Source: Clostridia bacterium | Lineage (GTDB): Bacteria; Bacillota; Sulfobacillia; SLMV01 | DNA: 54,572 nucleotides | Direction: 5' to 3' | Assembly: GCA_003551215.1 (NCBI GenBank) | Contig: PUMD01000118.1 | Coordinates: 1-54,572, forward strand | Shown here: positions 1 through 8,566 of the stretch, piece after piece | Position numbering within the stretch: the first letter of the stretch is position 1 | Layout: each line of letters opens with the position of its first letter | Translations under genes and position numbers: made by a program | The notes under the pieces: generated by a model | The model's input: only the letters and a program-made list of their open reading frames with translations | What the model was told of the DNA's origin: nothing | The model's database searches: none

Positions 1-1
1 C

Positions 2-625
2 AATATCCGCAAATTCATAACCTACCTGCTCTCATGCAACATCGGCGAGGTGCTTTTGATGTTTGGTGCTACGCTGGTCAACCTGCCGCATCCGCTGATA
101 CCGATCCAGATTCTGCTGGTGAACCTGCTGACAGATGGTCTGCCGGCCATGGCGCTGGGGATGGAGAAGGCAGGAGCCGAGCTGATGCGGCATCAGCCGA
201 GAAATGTCGGGGCAGGGGTGTTCGCCGGAGGGGTGATGCAGAAGATAGTAAGGAGGGGGGCGCTGATCGGGTTTACGACTATTGTCAGTTTTGTGACCTT
301 CCTTTCTGCCGGTGCACCTCTAGTTGAGGCCCGGACTGTGGCTTTGCTGACACTGGTCATCAGCCAGCTTATTCATGCGATTGAAATGCACCAGGATGGC
401 AGTGACCAGGCAGGTATATGGAAGAGTAATCCGTACCTGGTGCTCGCGGTGTTTTCCTCTATGGTGATAACGGCTGCTGGCATATACGTGCCGTCGATAG
501 CATCGGTAATCGGGTTGGTGCCCCTGGAACTGAACTCAGTGTTGCTGTGTACGGGGTTTGCAGCCATCTGCCCCGTAGCGGATGCATTGCTGCCCGCATC
601 CAGCAGGAATACTGCCGGCGGCTGA
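2..625 (+). CDS. Cation-transporting P-type ATPase, C-terminal part (5' end outside window)
   Basis: This is the last 207 residues of a P-type ATPase; the reading frame is open at the window edge, so phosphorylation and ATP-binding domains are not visible. The fragment starts in NIRKFITYLLSCNIGEV, the hallmark opening of the last transmembrane bundle, followed by the conserved segment PIQILLVNLLTDGLPAMALG and several further hydrophobic helices. This pattern is typical of the PacL/SERCA-like (P2A) group, which exports Ca2+, although P2B-like or Mn2+ pumps cannot be excluded. The protein would lie in the cytoplasmic membrane. About 120 bases separate it from dapF. Confidence 0.85.
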   Translation, partial: NIRKFITYLLSCNIGEVLLMFGATLVNLPHPLIPIQILLVNLLTDGLPAMALGMEKAGAELMRHQPRNVGAGVFAGGVMQKIVRRGALIGFTTIVSFVTFLSAGAPLVEARTVALLTLVISQLIHAIEMHQDGSDQAGIWKSNPYLVLAVFSSMVITAAGIYVPSIASVIGLVPLELNSVLLCTGFAAICPVADALLPASSRNTAGG

Positions 626-745
626 GCCTCCGGACCGGGCAGGTTGGGCTGCAGCTGTTGAGGTGGTAGAATTAACTTGATCGTGATTGCAGGCGCGCAA
701 ACACACTTACCTCATACGAGTTGAAAAGAGGTTGAAACGACGATA

Positions 746-1648
746 ATGAGACTGTCTTTTGTGAAGATGCACTCAGCAGGCAATGATTACGTATACATCG
801 ACGGATTTAAAAAACGGATGCCTCAGCTTGACTGTTCTGCGCTGGCCCGGTGGGTGTCAGACCGTCACCGGGGGGTAGGTTCAGACGGCCTGATAGTTTT
901 GCTGCCTTCTGAGAGGGCTGACTTCCGGATGCGCATCTTCAACGCTGACGGAAGCGAAGGGGACATGTGCGGAAACGGAGTGCGCTGTCTTGCCGGGTAT
1001 ATCTGGGGAGACGGTTTGACCGGTGACAGCGATTTTTCAGTGCAGACCCGTGACGGGCTGGTGAATTTGAACGTCTCAGCCCGCAATGATTGCATATGGG
1101 TTGAGGCGGAGATGACTTCGCCCCTGTTCCGACGTGACAGCATTCCCATGCTGGGACCTGCAGACACCGTCTGCCTCGGCGAGCAGGTAGAGGTTTTGGG
1201 AGTCAAGATTCCCGTCTACGCCGTGCGGGTGGGTAATCCTCACTGCGTCATCTTTGTGCAGGATCCAGACCGGGTAGACCTGAACACGCTGGGTCCGGTA
1301 TTCGAGAGGCATCCCATCTTTCCCGACAGGACCAACGTTGAGCTGGCTGCCCTGCAGGATCGAAATAGTATTGCGGCACGAGTATATGAGCGTGGCTCCG
1401 GTATTACGCAGTCATGCGGGACAGGGGCCTGTGCCGTGGCGGTAGTTGCCATCAGAAGGGGACGTTGTGATTCACCTGTCGCGGTAAGGATGCCGGGGGG
1501 ATGCCTTCACGTTGAGTGGGACGGTGCCCGGGAACTGATTCTGTCAGGCCCGGTTCACGAAACTTTCAGGGGTCTGATGCAGGTGCCGGACTCCCTTGTT
1601 GTTGGTTACGAAAGCGAAAACAGCCCTGAGAGGGATATCGATGTCTGA
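746..1648 (+). CDS. dapF: Diaminopimelate epimerase
   Basis: DapF interconverts LL- and meso-diaminopimelate, providing meso-DAP for peptidoglycan and the precursor of lysine. At 300 residues it is close to the family length. Both catalytic cysteine motifs are present: DMCGNGVRC (about residues 73-81, Cys acting on one face) and SCGTGACA (about 225-232). Conserved NDY near the N-terminus (residues 13-15) and VGNPHCV (about 163) support substrate binding. The start ATG follows a weak purine stretch. It is the first gene of a run with aarF, yicC, remA and rpoZ, with 15 bases to the next gene. Confidence 0.97.
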   Translation: MRLSFVKMHSAGNDYVYIDGFKKRMPQLDCSALARWVSDRHRGVGSDGLIVLLPSERADFRMRIFNADGSEGDMCGNGVRCLAGYIWGDGLTGDSDFSVQTRDGLVNLNVSARNDCIWVEAEMTSPLFRRDSIPMLGPADTVCLGEQVEVLGVKIPVYAVRVGNPHCVIFVQDPDRVDLNTLGPVFERHPIFPDRTNVELAALQDRNSIAARVYERGSGITQSCGTGACAVAVVAIRRGRCDSPVAVRMPGGCLHVEWDGARELILSGPVHETFRGLMQVPDSLVVGYESENSPERDIDV

Positions 1649-1663
1649 TGGAGGGCATGTGAT

Positions 1664-3301
1664 ATGAGCCTTTTTGCGCTTCGCCATGCCAATCGATTGC
1701 GGGAAGTGCTTCGGGCACTTGTGGTGCACGGTTACGGACACATTGCCGAGCGGCTGCCGCTGCCTTTCCGTCTTCCATTTACTCGGGGCAGCGAAGCCCA
1801 ATCTCGCACCGCTTTGGCACGTGAGACCCGTCAGGCCTTCGAGAAACTGGGCCCTACCTTTGTGAAAATCGGCCAGATGCTCAGTACCCGCCCCGACCTT
1901 CTGCCGCCTGAGTTCATTGACGAGTTCGAGAAGCTGCAGATGCACGCCTCAGAGGTTCCCCTGTCGGAAATAAACGAGGTGCTCCGTAGTGAGTTCGGCT
2001 GTGAACCAGAAGAGGTTTTTTCTGACTTTTCTCCCAATCCCATAGCATCTGCTTCCATCGCTCAGGTGCATCAGGCCGTTTACCGCGGGCAGGAGGTAGC
2101 AGTTAAGGTACAACGTCCCGGCATTGAGGAACTGATTGAAAAGGATACCGAGATTATCATCATGCTGGCTGATCTAATTGATGAGCATATTCGACGTGCG
2201 GAGGTGTATAATCTGCCTCAGCTGGCCAGAGAGTTTGCCAGAAATATAAAAAAAGAGCTGGATTTTTCGCGTGAGGCAGACAGCATACGGCGGTTTCGGC
2301 GTGGATTTGCCGGGCAGCCCGAAGTGATTATCCCGGAGGTATTTGCAGATGCATCGACCCAAAGAGTGCTGACCCTGCGAAGAATTGAGGGGCAGCGGCC
2401 GGATGAGCTTGAGGGCTTGACCAACCGGCAGCGAAAGGAACTGGCCCATCTGGCACTGGATCTTTGCTTTCAACAGATCTTCTCCATGGGCATTTTTCAT
2501 GCCGACCCCCACCCGGGAAACCTGCTCATAGTCCAGAGTGAGAAGCTGGCCCTTTTGGATTTTGGTACGGTTGGTATGGTTGATGAGCAGACCAAGAGTG
2601 ATGTTTCGGATGTGCTTTTGGGAGTGTTGGACCGGGATTACGATGTTCTGCTGGACGTCCTGCTGGAGATAAGCCGGACTTCTCCTGCCACCGTTGACCG
2701 TCCCAGAGTTAAGCGTGAACTCATGGAACTGGTTGAGTATAACCTGGACAAGTCCCTGTCCAGCTTGCGGATCAGTGAAGTCATATTCTCCCTGATGCAG
2801 CTGCTTCAGCGCCATCAGATTACCATGCCATGGGCATATGCTGCCCTGCTGCGAGCGGTGGCAGTTGCTGAATCTACCGGTCGCATGATCTACCCTGACC
2901 TGAACATTTCCGAAGAAGTCAAGCCCTATGTTAGAGAGGCCTTATTTCACCGCTGGATACCATCACGCTGGTGGCCGTCGATGGCCAGCAGGGCAAGCCG
3001 GGTGGTCCGCCAGGTAGTACAGTGGCCCAGACAGATAACTGCAATCCTGGATCGCGCCGAGAAGGGGGATCTGGTACTGCAGTTCCGCCATGTAGGGCTG
3101 GAGTCGTTTGTGCGGGGACTGGAGAAGATCGCTTACCGGTTGATAGCAGGTATGATCATGGCTGCGCTGATCGTTGGAGGCTCACTGATCATTGGGGTCG
3201 ATCGCCCTCCCTTTTTATTCGGGTACTCTTTTCTGGGTGTTTTTTCGTATTTTTCGGCAGCAGTTTTAGGGGTCTGGCTGCTGTGGCAGGGAAGGAGGTA
3301 A
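1664..3301 (+). CDS. AarF/UbiB (ABC1/ADCK) family atypical kinase
   Basis: A 545-residue atypical protein-kinase-like ATPase. In bacteria with ubiquinone the family supports its biosynthesis; in Bacillota its role is unsettled. The KxGQ family signature is visible in FVKIGQMLSTRPDLLP (about residues 66-81), the alanine-rich loop in ASASIAQVHQ, the lysine in VAVKVQRP, and the catalytic and metal loops in FHADPHPGNLL and LDFGTVG. The C-terminus carries two hydrophobic helices (roughly 490-510 and 520-540), so it is likely membrane-anchored. The stop overlaps the AAGGAGG ribosome site of yicC. No quinone genes are seen nearby. Confidence 0.92.
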   Translation: MSLFALRHANRLREVLRALVVHGYGHIAERLPLPFRLPFTRGSEAQSRTALARETRQAFEKLGPTFVKIGQMLSTRPDLLPPEFIDEFEKLQMHASEVPLSEINEVLRSEFGCEPEEVFSDFSPNPIASASIAQVHQAVYRGQEVAVKVQRPGIEELIEKDTEIIIMLADLIDEHIRRAEVYNLPQLAREFARNIKKELDFSREADSIRRFRRGFAGQPEVIIPEVFADASTQRVLTLRRIEGQRPDELEGLTNRQRKELAHLALDLCFQQIFSMGIFHADPHPGNLLIVQSEKLALLDFGTVGMVDEQTKSDVSDVLLGVLDRDYDVLLDVLLEISRTSPATVDRPRVKRELMELVEYNLDKSLSSLRISEVIFSLMQLLQRHQITMPWAYAALLRAVAVAESTGRMIYPDLNISEEVKPYVREALFHRWIPSRWWPSMASRASRVVRQVVQWPRQITAILDRAEKGDLVLQFRHVGLESFVRGLEKIAYRLIAGMIMAALIVGGSLIIGVDRPPFLFGYSFLGVFSYFSAAVLGVWLLWQGRR

Positions 3302-3309
3302 CTGGGGGT

Positions 3310-4197
3310 ATGATCTGCAGCATGACCGGCTTCGGACGGGCCGATCATTCGTCCAACGGCGTGGAACTCACCATAGAAATCCGTACGGTCAACCACCGTT
3401 TCTTGGAGGTTTTCGTTCACCTTCCGGAGGAGACACCGCGGATGATAGAGAAGGTCATACGTGATGAGGTGGCAGATTCTCTCGACCGTGGGCGGGTTGA
3501 TGTGCATGCGGATTTGAACATATTTGCAGCTGACGGGCAGTGTGTAAGGATTGACAGAAATTTAGTGCAGCAATATCATAGTTCCTTGAAAGAGCTGGCC
3601 AGTTCTCATGATCTGGAGGTCGCCGCCTCAATTTTCGACCTCGTTCAGCTTCCCGGGGTCGTACAGATACAAAAGAGGGAGTTGGTAGCATCCCAGCTGC
3701 AGGAGGCCTTTGCGGCTGCCACCAGAGGAGCGCTGCAGCAGGTGATGCAGGCTCGTCAGGAGGAAGGTGGCAGGCTGTCTGAGGCGCTGAGACAGCTCAG
3801 TTATGACTTTGAGCAGTCTCTGACATGCCTGCAGTCCCGGGCGCCAGACATCGAACGCAAAAGATATCGGCAGCTGGTGGAAAAGGTGGAGGCTCTGCTG
3901 GCGGAGGAGGACCTGACTGCCGGGCACCTCGACGTCAGTGGTGAGGTGGCTATGGCCGTTCAGAAAACCTCTGTAACTGAGGAGTTAGACCGGCTTGACA
4001 GCCATCTGAAGCGCCTGCGCCGACTTCTGGATGAAGGGGGAGTGGTGGGCAGACAGCTGCAGTTTGTGGCGCAGGAGATGTGGCGTGAGACCAATACTGT
4101 ATCGGCTAAAGTGGCTGATGCAAATCTCAGTGAAGTTGCTATCAAAATGAAAAACATCCTAGAGGACGTACGAGAGCAGGTGCGGAACATAGAGTGA
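3310..4197 (+). CDS. yicC: YicC family endoribonuclease
   Basis: A 295-residue protein of the YicC/YloC family, described as endoribonucleases acting in RNA turnover. The N-terminus [11 protein letters not shown] is the family signature, followed by [13 protein letters not shown]; the C-terminal DUF1732 part contains [13 protein letters not shown] and ends with a coiled helix. The ATG at 3310 was chosen over upstream extensions because AAGGAGG lies 5' of it at the end of aarF and the MTGFGRA motif begins there. As in Bacillus it precedes remA and rpoZ, but gmk, usually between remA and rpoZ, is absent. Confidence 0.95.
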   Translation: MICSMTGFGRADHSSNGVELTIEIRTVNHRFLEVFVHLPEETPRMIEKVIRDEVADSLDRGRVDVHADLNIFAADGQCVRIDRNLVQQYHSSLKELASSHDLEVAASIFDLVQLPGVVQIQKRELVASQLQEAFAAATRGALQQVMQARQEEGGRLSEALRQLSYDFEQSLTCLQSRAPDIERKRYRQLVEKVEALLAEEDLTAGHLDVSGEVAMAVQKTSVTEELDRLDSHLKRLRRLLDEGGVVGRQLQFVAQEMWRETNTVSAKVADANLSEVAIKMKNILEDVREQVRNIE

Positions 4198-4234
4198 ATC
4201 TGTACGGCGGCCGGAAGAATGGGAGGTAAATAAA

Positions 4235-4501
4235 GTGAGCAACATAGCTTTGGTGAATATTGGCTTCGGCAACATGGTGTCGGCCAATAGGATAGTGGCG
4301 ATAATCAGTCCTGAATCTGCTCCCATCAAAAGAGCGATCTCTGAAGCCCGGGAGGACGGTTCTCTGGTCGATGCCACCTACGGCAGGCGTACGCGTGCGG
4401 TTATCATAACCGACAGCGATCACGTCATATTGTCGGCAGTTCAGCCCGAAACGGTGGCCAACCGCCTACACGAGCAGCAGGAATGTCAACCTGAGGAGTG
4501 A
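4235..4501 (+). CDS. remA: RemA-like extracellular matrix regulator (DUF370)
   Basis: An 88-residue DUF370 protein. In Bacillus subtilis RemA is a DNA-binding activator of biofilm matrix and osmoprotection genes that forms ring-like oligomers. The family core is clear: [19 protein letters not shown] at residues 6-24 and [22 protein letters not shown] further on. The start is GTG, preceded by GGGAGG at good spacing. The C-terminus is slightly longer than in RemA, ending in a polar Gln/Glu-rich tail. It is followed after 22 bases by rpoZ. The same family occurs in organisms without an obvious biofilm operon, so the target genes are unknown here. Confidence 0.92.
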   Translation: MSNIALVNIGFGNMVSANRIVAIISPESAPIKRAISEAREDGSLVDATYGRRTRAVIITDSDHVILSAVQPETVANRLHEQQECQPEE

Positions 4502-4523
4502 TCCCTAATCAGGGGGGATTGCA

Positions 4524-4790
4524 GTGGCACAGGAGGAACTTTCGTATGATGAGTTGTTGAGGCGTGCGGGTAGTAAGTATTCTCTGGCAGTAGCGGTAGC
4601 CAAGCGAGCCCGTCAGATACATGATGATGCCGAAGTGCTGATCGACAGCGATTCGAAGAAGCCGGTTACTGTTGCCCTTGAGGAATTCGCCCGAGGCAGG
4701 TTGGGCTACAGGGTTACAATGCCGGATGGAGAGACGGAGACCTGGCCCAGGCACCCTCAATCCCGATCCGAGGAAGATACAGGCAGCTGA
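4524..4790 (+). CDS. rpoZ: RNA polymerase omega subunit
   Basis: An 88-residue omega subunit that helps fold and hold the beta-prime subunit of RNA polymerase. The core features are YDELLRRAGSKYSLAVAVAKRARQI (residues 8-32) and the KPVTVALEEFARGRL segment (about 46-60). The start is GTG at 4524 after GGGGGGATTG. The C-terminal 25 residues are polar and variable, as is common. It normally follows gmk in Bacillota; here it directly follows remA. About 70 bases with no clear gene separate it from coaBC. Confidence 0.95.
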   Translation: MAQEELSYDELLRRAGSKYSLAVAVAKRARQIHDDAEVLIDSDSKKPVTVALEEFARGRLGYRVTMPDGETETWPRHPQSRSEEDTGS

Positions 4791-4859
4791 TGGGCGCTTA
4801 TGGTACTGACTGTATAGGAGAATCTGCTGCCGCAGGCAGATAGATTTGGAGGCTCAGCT

Positions 4860-6107
4860 TTGAGCAAGCAGATAATGGATCTACCAGGGAAAACGATTCT
4901 TTTTGGGGTTACCGGGGGGATAGCCGCTTATAAGGCGGTGAACGTGGTCAGCCATCTGCGCAAAAGGGGAGCCGAAGTTTGTGTTGTTATGACGGAAGCG
5001 GCAGAGGAATTTGTGACGCCCCTGACCTTCCGCACTATATCCGCCAATCAGGTCCACACGGACATGTTTGATGAGCCTCATCACTACAATCCCCGCCATA
5101 TATCTCTGGCGGAAAAAGGTGATCTGCTGGCGGTGGTCCCTGCCACCGCCAACATAATCGCAAAGGCCGCCAACGGCATCGCTGATGACTTTCTCAGCAC
5201 GTTGATGCTGGCCTTTCCGAAAAGGAAGGTTTTTGCTCCAGCCATGAATCATCACATGTGGTGTAATCCGGTCACTCAGGACAACGTAAGCAGGCTGCGT
5301 GAGCGGGGAGATATAATAGTCGAACCGGATGAGGGTCGGCTTGCCTCCGGAGCCGTTGGTAAGGGCAGGATGCCTGCTCCCGGGGCATTAGCTGATGAAA
5401 TAGCGTCGGCTTTCTTCTCCGACTCAGCCCTCTGTGATTGGCGCGTTACCGTAACAGCTGGCCCGACCAGGGAGCACTTTGACCCGGTTCGTTACCTGTC
5501 CAACCCGTCCAGCGGCAAGATGGGGTTTGCCCTGGCTCAGGCTGCGAGGGAACGGGGGGCTTCGGTGCATCTTATAAGTGGACCGACACAGCAGCGGCCG
5601 CCAAGAGGAATCGAGACTACTCGCGTGGTTTCTGCTCATCAGATGCGGGATGCCTGCCTGCAGAGCTGGCAGGATACGGACATACTGCTGATGGCAGCTG
5701 CCGTCTGTGACTACGCGCCCCAGCAGTCGGCGAAGGACAAACTGAGCAAGCGTGAGGCAGACGAGGAGCATCCGCTCGGCAAGGTGCTCAGAACTCCCGA
5801 TATACTGACGGAGCTTGCCGAGCAAAAAGGCAACCGTTTCGTTTTGGGTTTTTCTGCTGAAACTGACCGGGATGCAGGCTGCGAAAAAGCCAAGCGTAAG
5901 CTTCAGGAAAAGAATCTGGATATGATTGCCCTCAACTTTGTTGATGGCGACGTGGGGTTCGCCTCCGATGACAACCACTGTATTCTCATTACGGGACAGC
6001 GCCATGAAGAGCTGCCGCGGATGCATAAGCTTCCGCTTGCCCGCCTGATCGTGGGGAGAATCGTCTCCGAAATCTGCGGTGTGTCGAGCACATCCCGCGG
6101 GTGCTGA
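4860..6107 (+). CDS. coaBC: Bifunctional phosphopantothenoylcysteine decarboxylase / phosphopantothenate-cysteine ligase
   Basis: CoaBC carries out two successive steps of coenzyme A synthesis: CoaB joins cysteine to 4'-phosphopantothenate using CTP, and CoaC decarboxylates the product with FMN. At 415 residues it has both halves. The flavoprotein half shows GVTGGIAAYKAV (about 16-27), VVPATANIIAKAANGIADD and APAMNHHMW; the ligase half starts near residue 195 with VTAGPTREHFDPVRYLSNPSSGKMG. A TTG start at 4860 was chosen because GGAGG lies 7 bases upstream; the next in-frame ATG (4875) would be 22 bases away. It overlaps the priA region. Confidence 0.96.
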   Translation: MSKQIMDLPGKTILFGVTGGIAAYKAVNVVSHLRKRGAEVCVVMTEAAEEFVTPLTFRTISANQVHTDMFDEPHHYNPRHISLAEKGDLLAVVPATANIIAKAANGIADDFLSTLMLAFPKRKVFAPAMNHHMWCNPVTQDNVSRLRERGDIIVEPDEGRLASGAVGKGRMPAPGALADEIASAFFSDSALCDWRVTVTAGPTREHFDPVRYLSNPSSGKMGFALAQAARERGASVHLISGPTQQRPPRGIETTRVVSAHQMRDACLQSWQDTDILLMAAAVCDYAPQQSAKDKLSKREADEEHPLGKVLRTPDILTELAEQKGNRFVLGFSAETDRDAGCEKAKRKLQEKNLDMIALNFVDGDVGFASDDNHCILITGQRHEELPRMHKLPLARLIVGRIVSEICGVSSTSRGC

Positions 6108-6124
6108 TGAAAGGTCGATATACC

Positions 6125-8389
6125 GTGGCCAGATATGCCAAGGTCCTGGTAGATGCGGTACTGCAGGCTGACCGGGTCCTTTCCTCCGGATGGCGTCTTT
6201 TTGACTATTCGGTTCCTGACGGCTTAAAAGACCAGGTCAGGCCCGGTCAGATGGTGGAGGTTCCTTTTGGCCGACAGACGGTTATGGGGGTTGTCGCTGA
6301 ACTGTCTGAGAAGACCGAGATGAGCCCCGGTAAAGTGCGGGACATCGATAGTCTCTTATCGGAATCTTCGTTATTGTCGTCCAAGCAGCTGCAGCTTTGC
6401 AGCTGGATTACCCGACGATATCTCTGCAGCGCCGCCGAAGCCGTGAGGCTGTTTCTGCCCCCCGGCCTCAGGCACACCGGAAGCGCGGGACCCCCGAAAG
6501 CAAGGCGCCTTGTGGTCACTGTGGATAACCTTGAGGATGCCTGTGAGCAGCTGGGCAGGGCTGTCAAGCAGCGAACAGCTCTCGTGTTAGCTTACCGCGC
6601 CGGGGAACCGCTCACCAGAAAGGGGCTGGCGGAACGTGCCGACTGCAGCCCTTCGACGGTAGACAGTCTGGTCAACAAGGGCTACCTCGAGTGGACAGAG
6701 GTATCGTTGAGCAGCCGGCCTTACGGCACCGATTGTGCCGAGCAGGATGAGGAGCCCCCGAATCTGACCAGACACCAGGCATCAGCGCTTTCCGATATCA
6801 CCGCAGGCATTGAAAGTCAGCAGTTCGTGCCCTATCTTTTGTACGGGGTGACGGGAAGCGGAAAGACAGAAGTCTACCTCAGGGTGATAGACCAGGTACT
6901 GTCGCGCGGCGGCGGCGCCATTTTACTGGTGCCTGAGATATCGCTGACTCCTCAGATGGTAGACAGGGTGCGGGCAAGACTTGGCGATACGGTGGCTGTG
7001 CTGCACAGTGCCCTTCCCGAAAGGCAGCGGCGTGATGAATGGTACAGACTATTCGCCGGCGAGGCCCGGGTGGCTCTCGGTCCGCGCTCAGCCGTGTTTG
7101 CCCCCTGTGATGACCTGGGGGTCATAATTCTGGATGAGGAACATGAGACCAGCTACAAGCAGGACAGCAGTCCCAGGTATCACACGCGGGAAGTGGCGCT
7201 GAAACGGTGTCAGCTGACGAAGGCTGTCACTATCCTTGGTTCGGCCACCCCTTCACTTGAGAGCTTTTATCGTGCGCGCTCTGGCCGCACCCATATCAGC
7301 ACCCTGCCCAATCGGATCGATGACCGCCCAATGCCCACTGTCGAGCTGGTAGATATGCGTAAAGAAGAAAGAAGACAGGGGCATAAGAGCATCTTCAGCC
7401 GGCGGTTGATGGACGAGATGAAGGACCGCCTGCAGCGGGGGCATCAGGTGCTTTTGTTTTTGAATCAGCGCGGGTACTCTGCCTTTGTCATGTGTTCTGA
7501 ATGCGGTGAAGTTGTTGGCTGTCATAGATGCAATGTGAGCATGACCTACCACAGGGATGCAAGGGCACTGAAGTGTCATTATTGCGGGAGAACTCAGGCT
7601 CCTCCTGAAGTCTGCCAAAATTGCGGGGGGCGGGAGATCTTCCGCGGGGGTACGGGAACTCAGAAGGTGGAGGCGGCGGTCATCTCCTCTTTCCCCGGGG
7701 CAACGGTTGAACGTATGGACACTGATGCGGTTCGGAAACGCGGAAGGAGAACTCAGATCTACCGCGCCTTCTCGCGTGGAGAAGTTGATGTGCTGGTGGG
7801 TACGCAGATGATCGCCAAAGGGTGGGACATTCCCTCAGTAACTCTGGTTGGAGTGATTGACGCCGATATCGCCCTGCACTTCCCCGATTTCCGCAGCGCA
7901 GAGAGAACTTTTCACCTGGTAACCCAGGTGTCTGGCCGATGCGGTAGAGGCGATGACCCCGGACAGGTGGTGGTGCAGACCCGGAATCCGGACCATCCGG
8001 CCCTGCAGTTTGCCCAGCGCGGTCAACTGCATCAGTTTTACTCCCGTGAGCTGCAGGAGCGAAAGGAGACCCATTATCCGCCTTTCAGCCGTCTCGCCAG
8101 AATCATCATCAGGGGAGATAGCGAACAGATGGTGAAAATGTGGGCGGAAGAAATAAAGAGAAGGGTGCAGGATGTACAGGATGAACACCAGGGGAGCACA
8201 CTGGAAGTTTTGGGCCCGGTATCGGCACCTATTGACCGATTGCAGGGGCAGTACAGGTGGCATTTGTTCGTAAGATCAGGGGGTCTGTCGGTCATGCTTA
8301 ACCATCTGAAGGAAACGCTGGGCGGCATGAAGAGGGGCAGAGACGATCCTCGAATTGTGCTGGATATAGATCCGGTTCAGATGCTGTGA
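6125..8389 (+). CDS. priA: Primosomal replication restart helicase PriA
   Basis: PriA is a 3'-5' superfamily 2 helicase that recognises stalled forks and reloads the replicative helicase. The N-terminal DNA-binding part (to about 200) is followed by Walker A GVTGSGKTE, motif II DEEHE, SATPS, and a zinc-binding insertion with CSECGEVVGCHRC and CHYCG...CQNCGG (about residues 455-505), then the helicase C-terminal motifs. I chose GTG 6125 (ARYAKVLVDAVLQ, matching the usual N-terminus, with GAAAGG upstream); ATG 6107 or GTG 6101, which overlap the end of coaBC, remain possible and add 6-8 residues. Confidence 0.95.
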   Translation: MARYAKVLVDAVLQADRVLSSGWRLFDYSVPDGLKDQVRPGQMVEVPFGRQTVMGVVAELSEKTEMSPGKVRDIDSLLSESSLLSSKQLQLCSWITRRYLCSAAEAVRLFLPPGLRHTGSAGPPKARRLVVTVDNLEDACEQLGRAVKQRTALVLAYRAGEPLTRKGLAERADCSPSTVDSLVNKGYLEWTEVSLSSRPYGTDCAEQDEEPPNLTRHQASALSDITAGIESQQFVPYLLYGVTGSGKTEVYLRVIDQVLSRGGGAILLVPEISLTPQMVDRVRARLGDTVAVLHSALPERQRRDEWYRLFAGEARVALGPRSAVFAPCDDLGVIILDEEHETSYKQDSSPRYHTREVALKRCQLTKAVTILGSATPSLESFYRARSGRTHISTLPNRIDDRPMPTVELVDMRKEERRQGHKSIFSRRLMDEMKDRLQRGHQVLLFLNQRGYSAFVMCSECGEVVGCHRCNVSMTYHRDARALKCHYCGRTQAPPEVCQNCGGREIFRGGTGTQKVEAAVISSFPGATVERMDTDAVRKRGRRTQIYRAFSRGEVDVLVGTQMIAKGWDIPSVTLVGVIDADIALHFPDFRSAERTFHLVTQVSGRCGRGDDPGQVVVQTRNPDHPALQFAQRGQLHQFYSRELQERKETHYPPFSRLARIIIRGDSEQMVKMWAEEIKRRVQDVQDEHQGSTLEVLGPVSAPIDRLQGQYRWHLFVRSGGLSVMLNHLKETLGGMKRGRDDPRIVLDIDPVQML

Positions 8390-8566
8390 GGAGCCTGCTT
8401 CAGCTGTCCGCCTGGTAGCCTTGATGTGGGGATTTTCACGACACGCAGTCCCCTTTCGGGCGGTAAATGGTTACAGTAAAAATGCAGTTGCTGTAAATTT
8501 GCTTAATCAACGCGTCGAGATGCTGTCCGCGTGAGGTTCTCTCGCCGGATGAGGAGGGTGGATGCC

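Noticed and set aside
2971..3309. Long upstream extension of the yicC frame
   Set aside because: It lies entirely within the end of aarF; the YicC signature MTGFGRA begins at the ATG near 3310 with a strong ribosome site.
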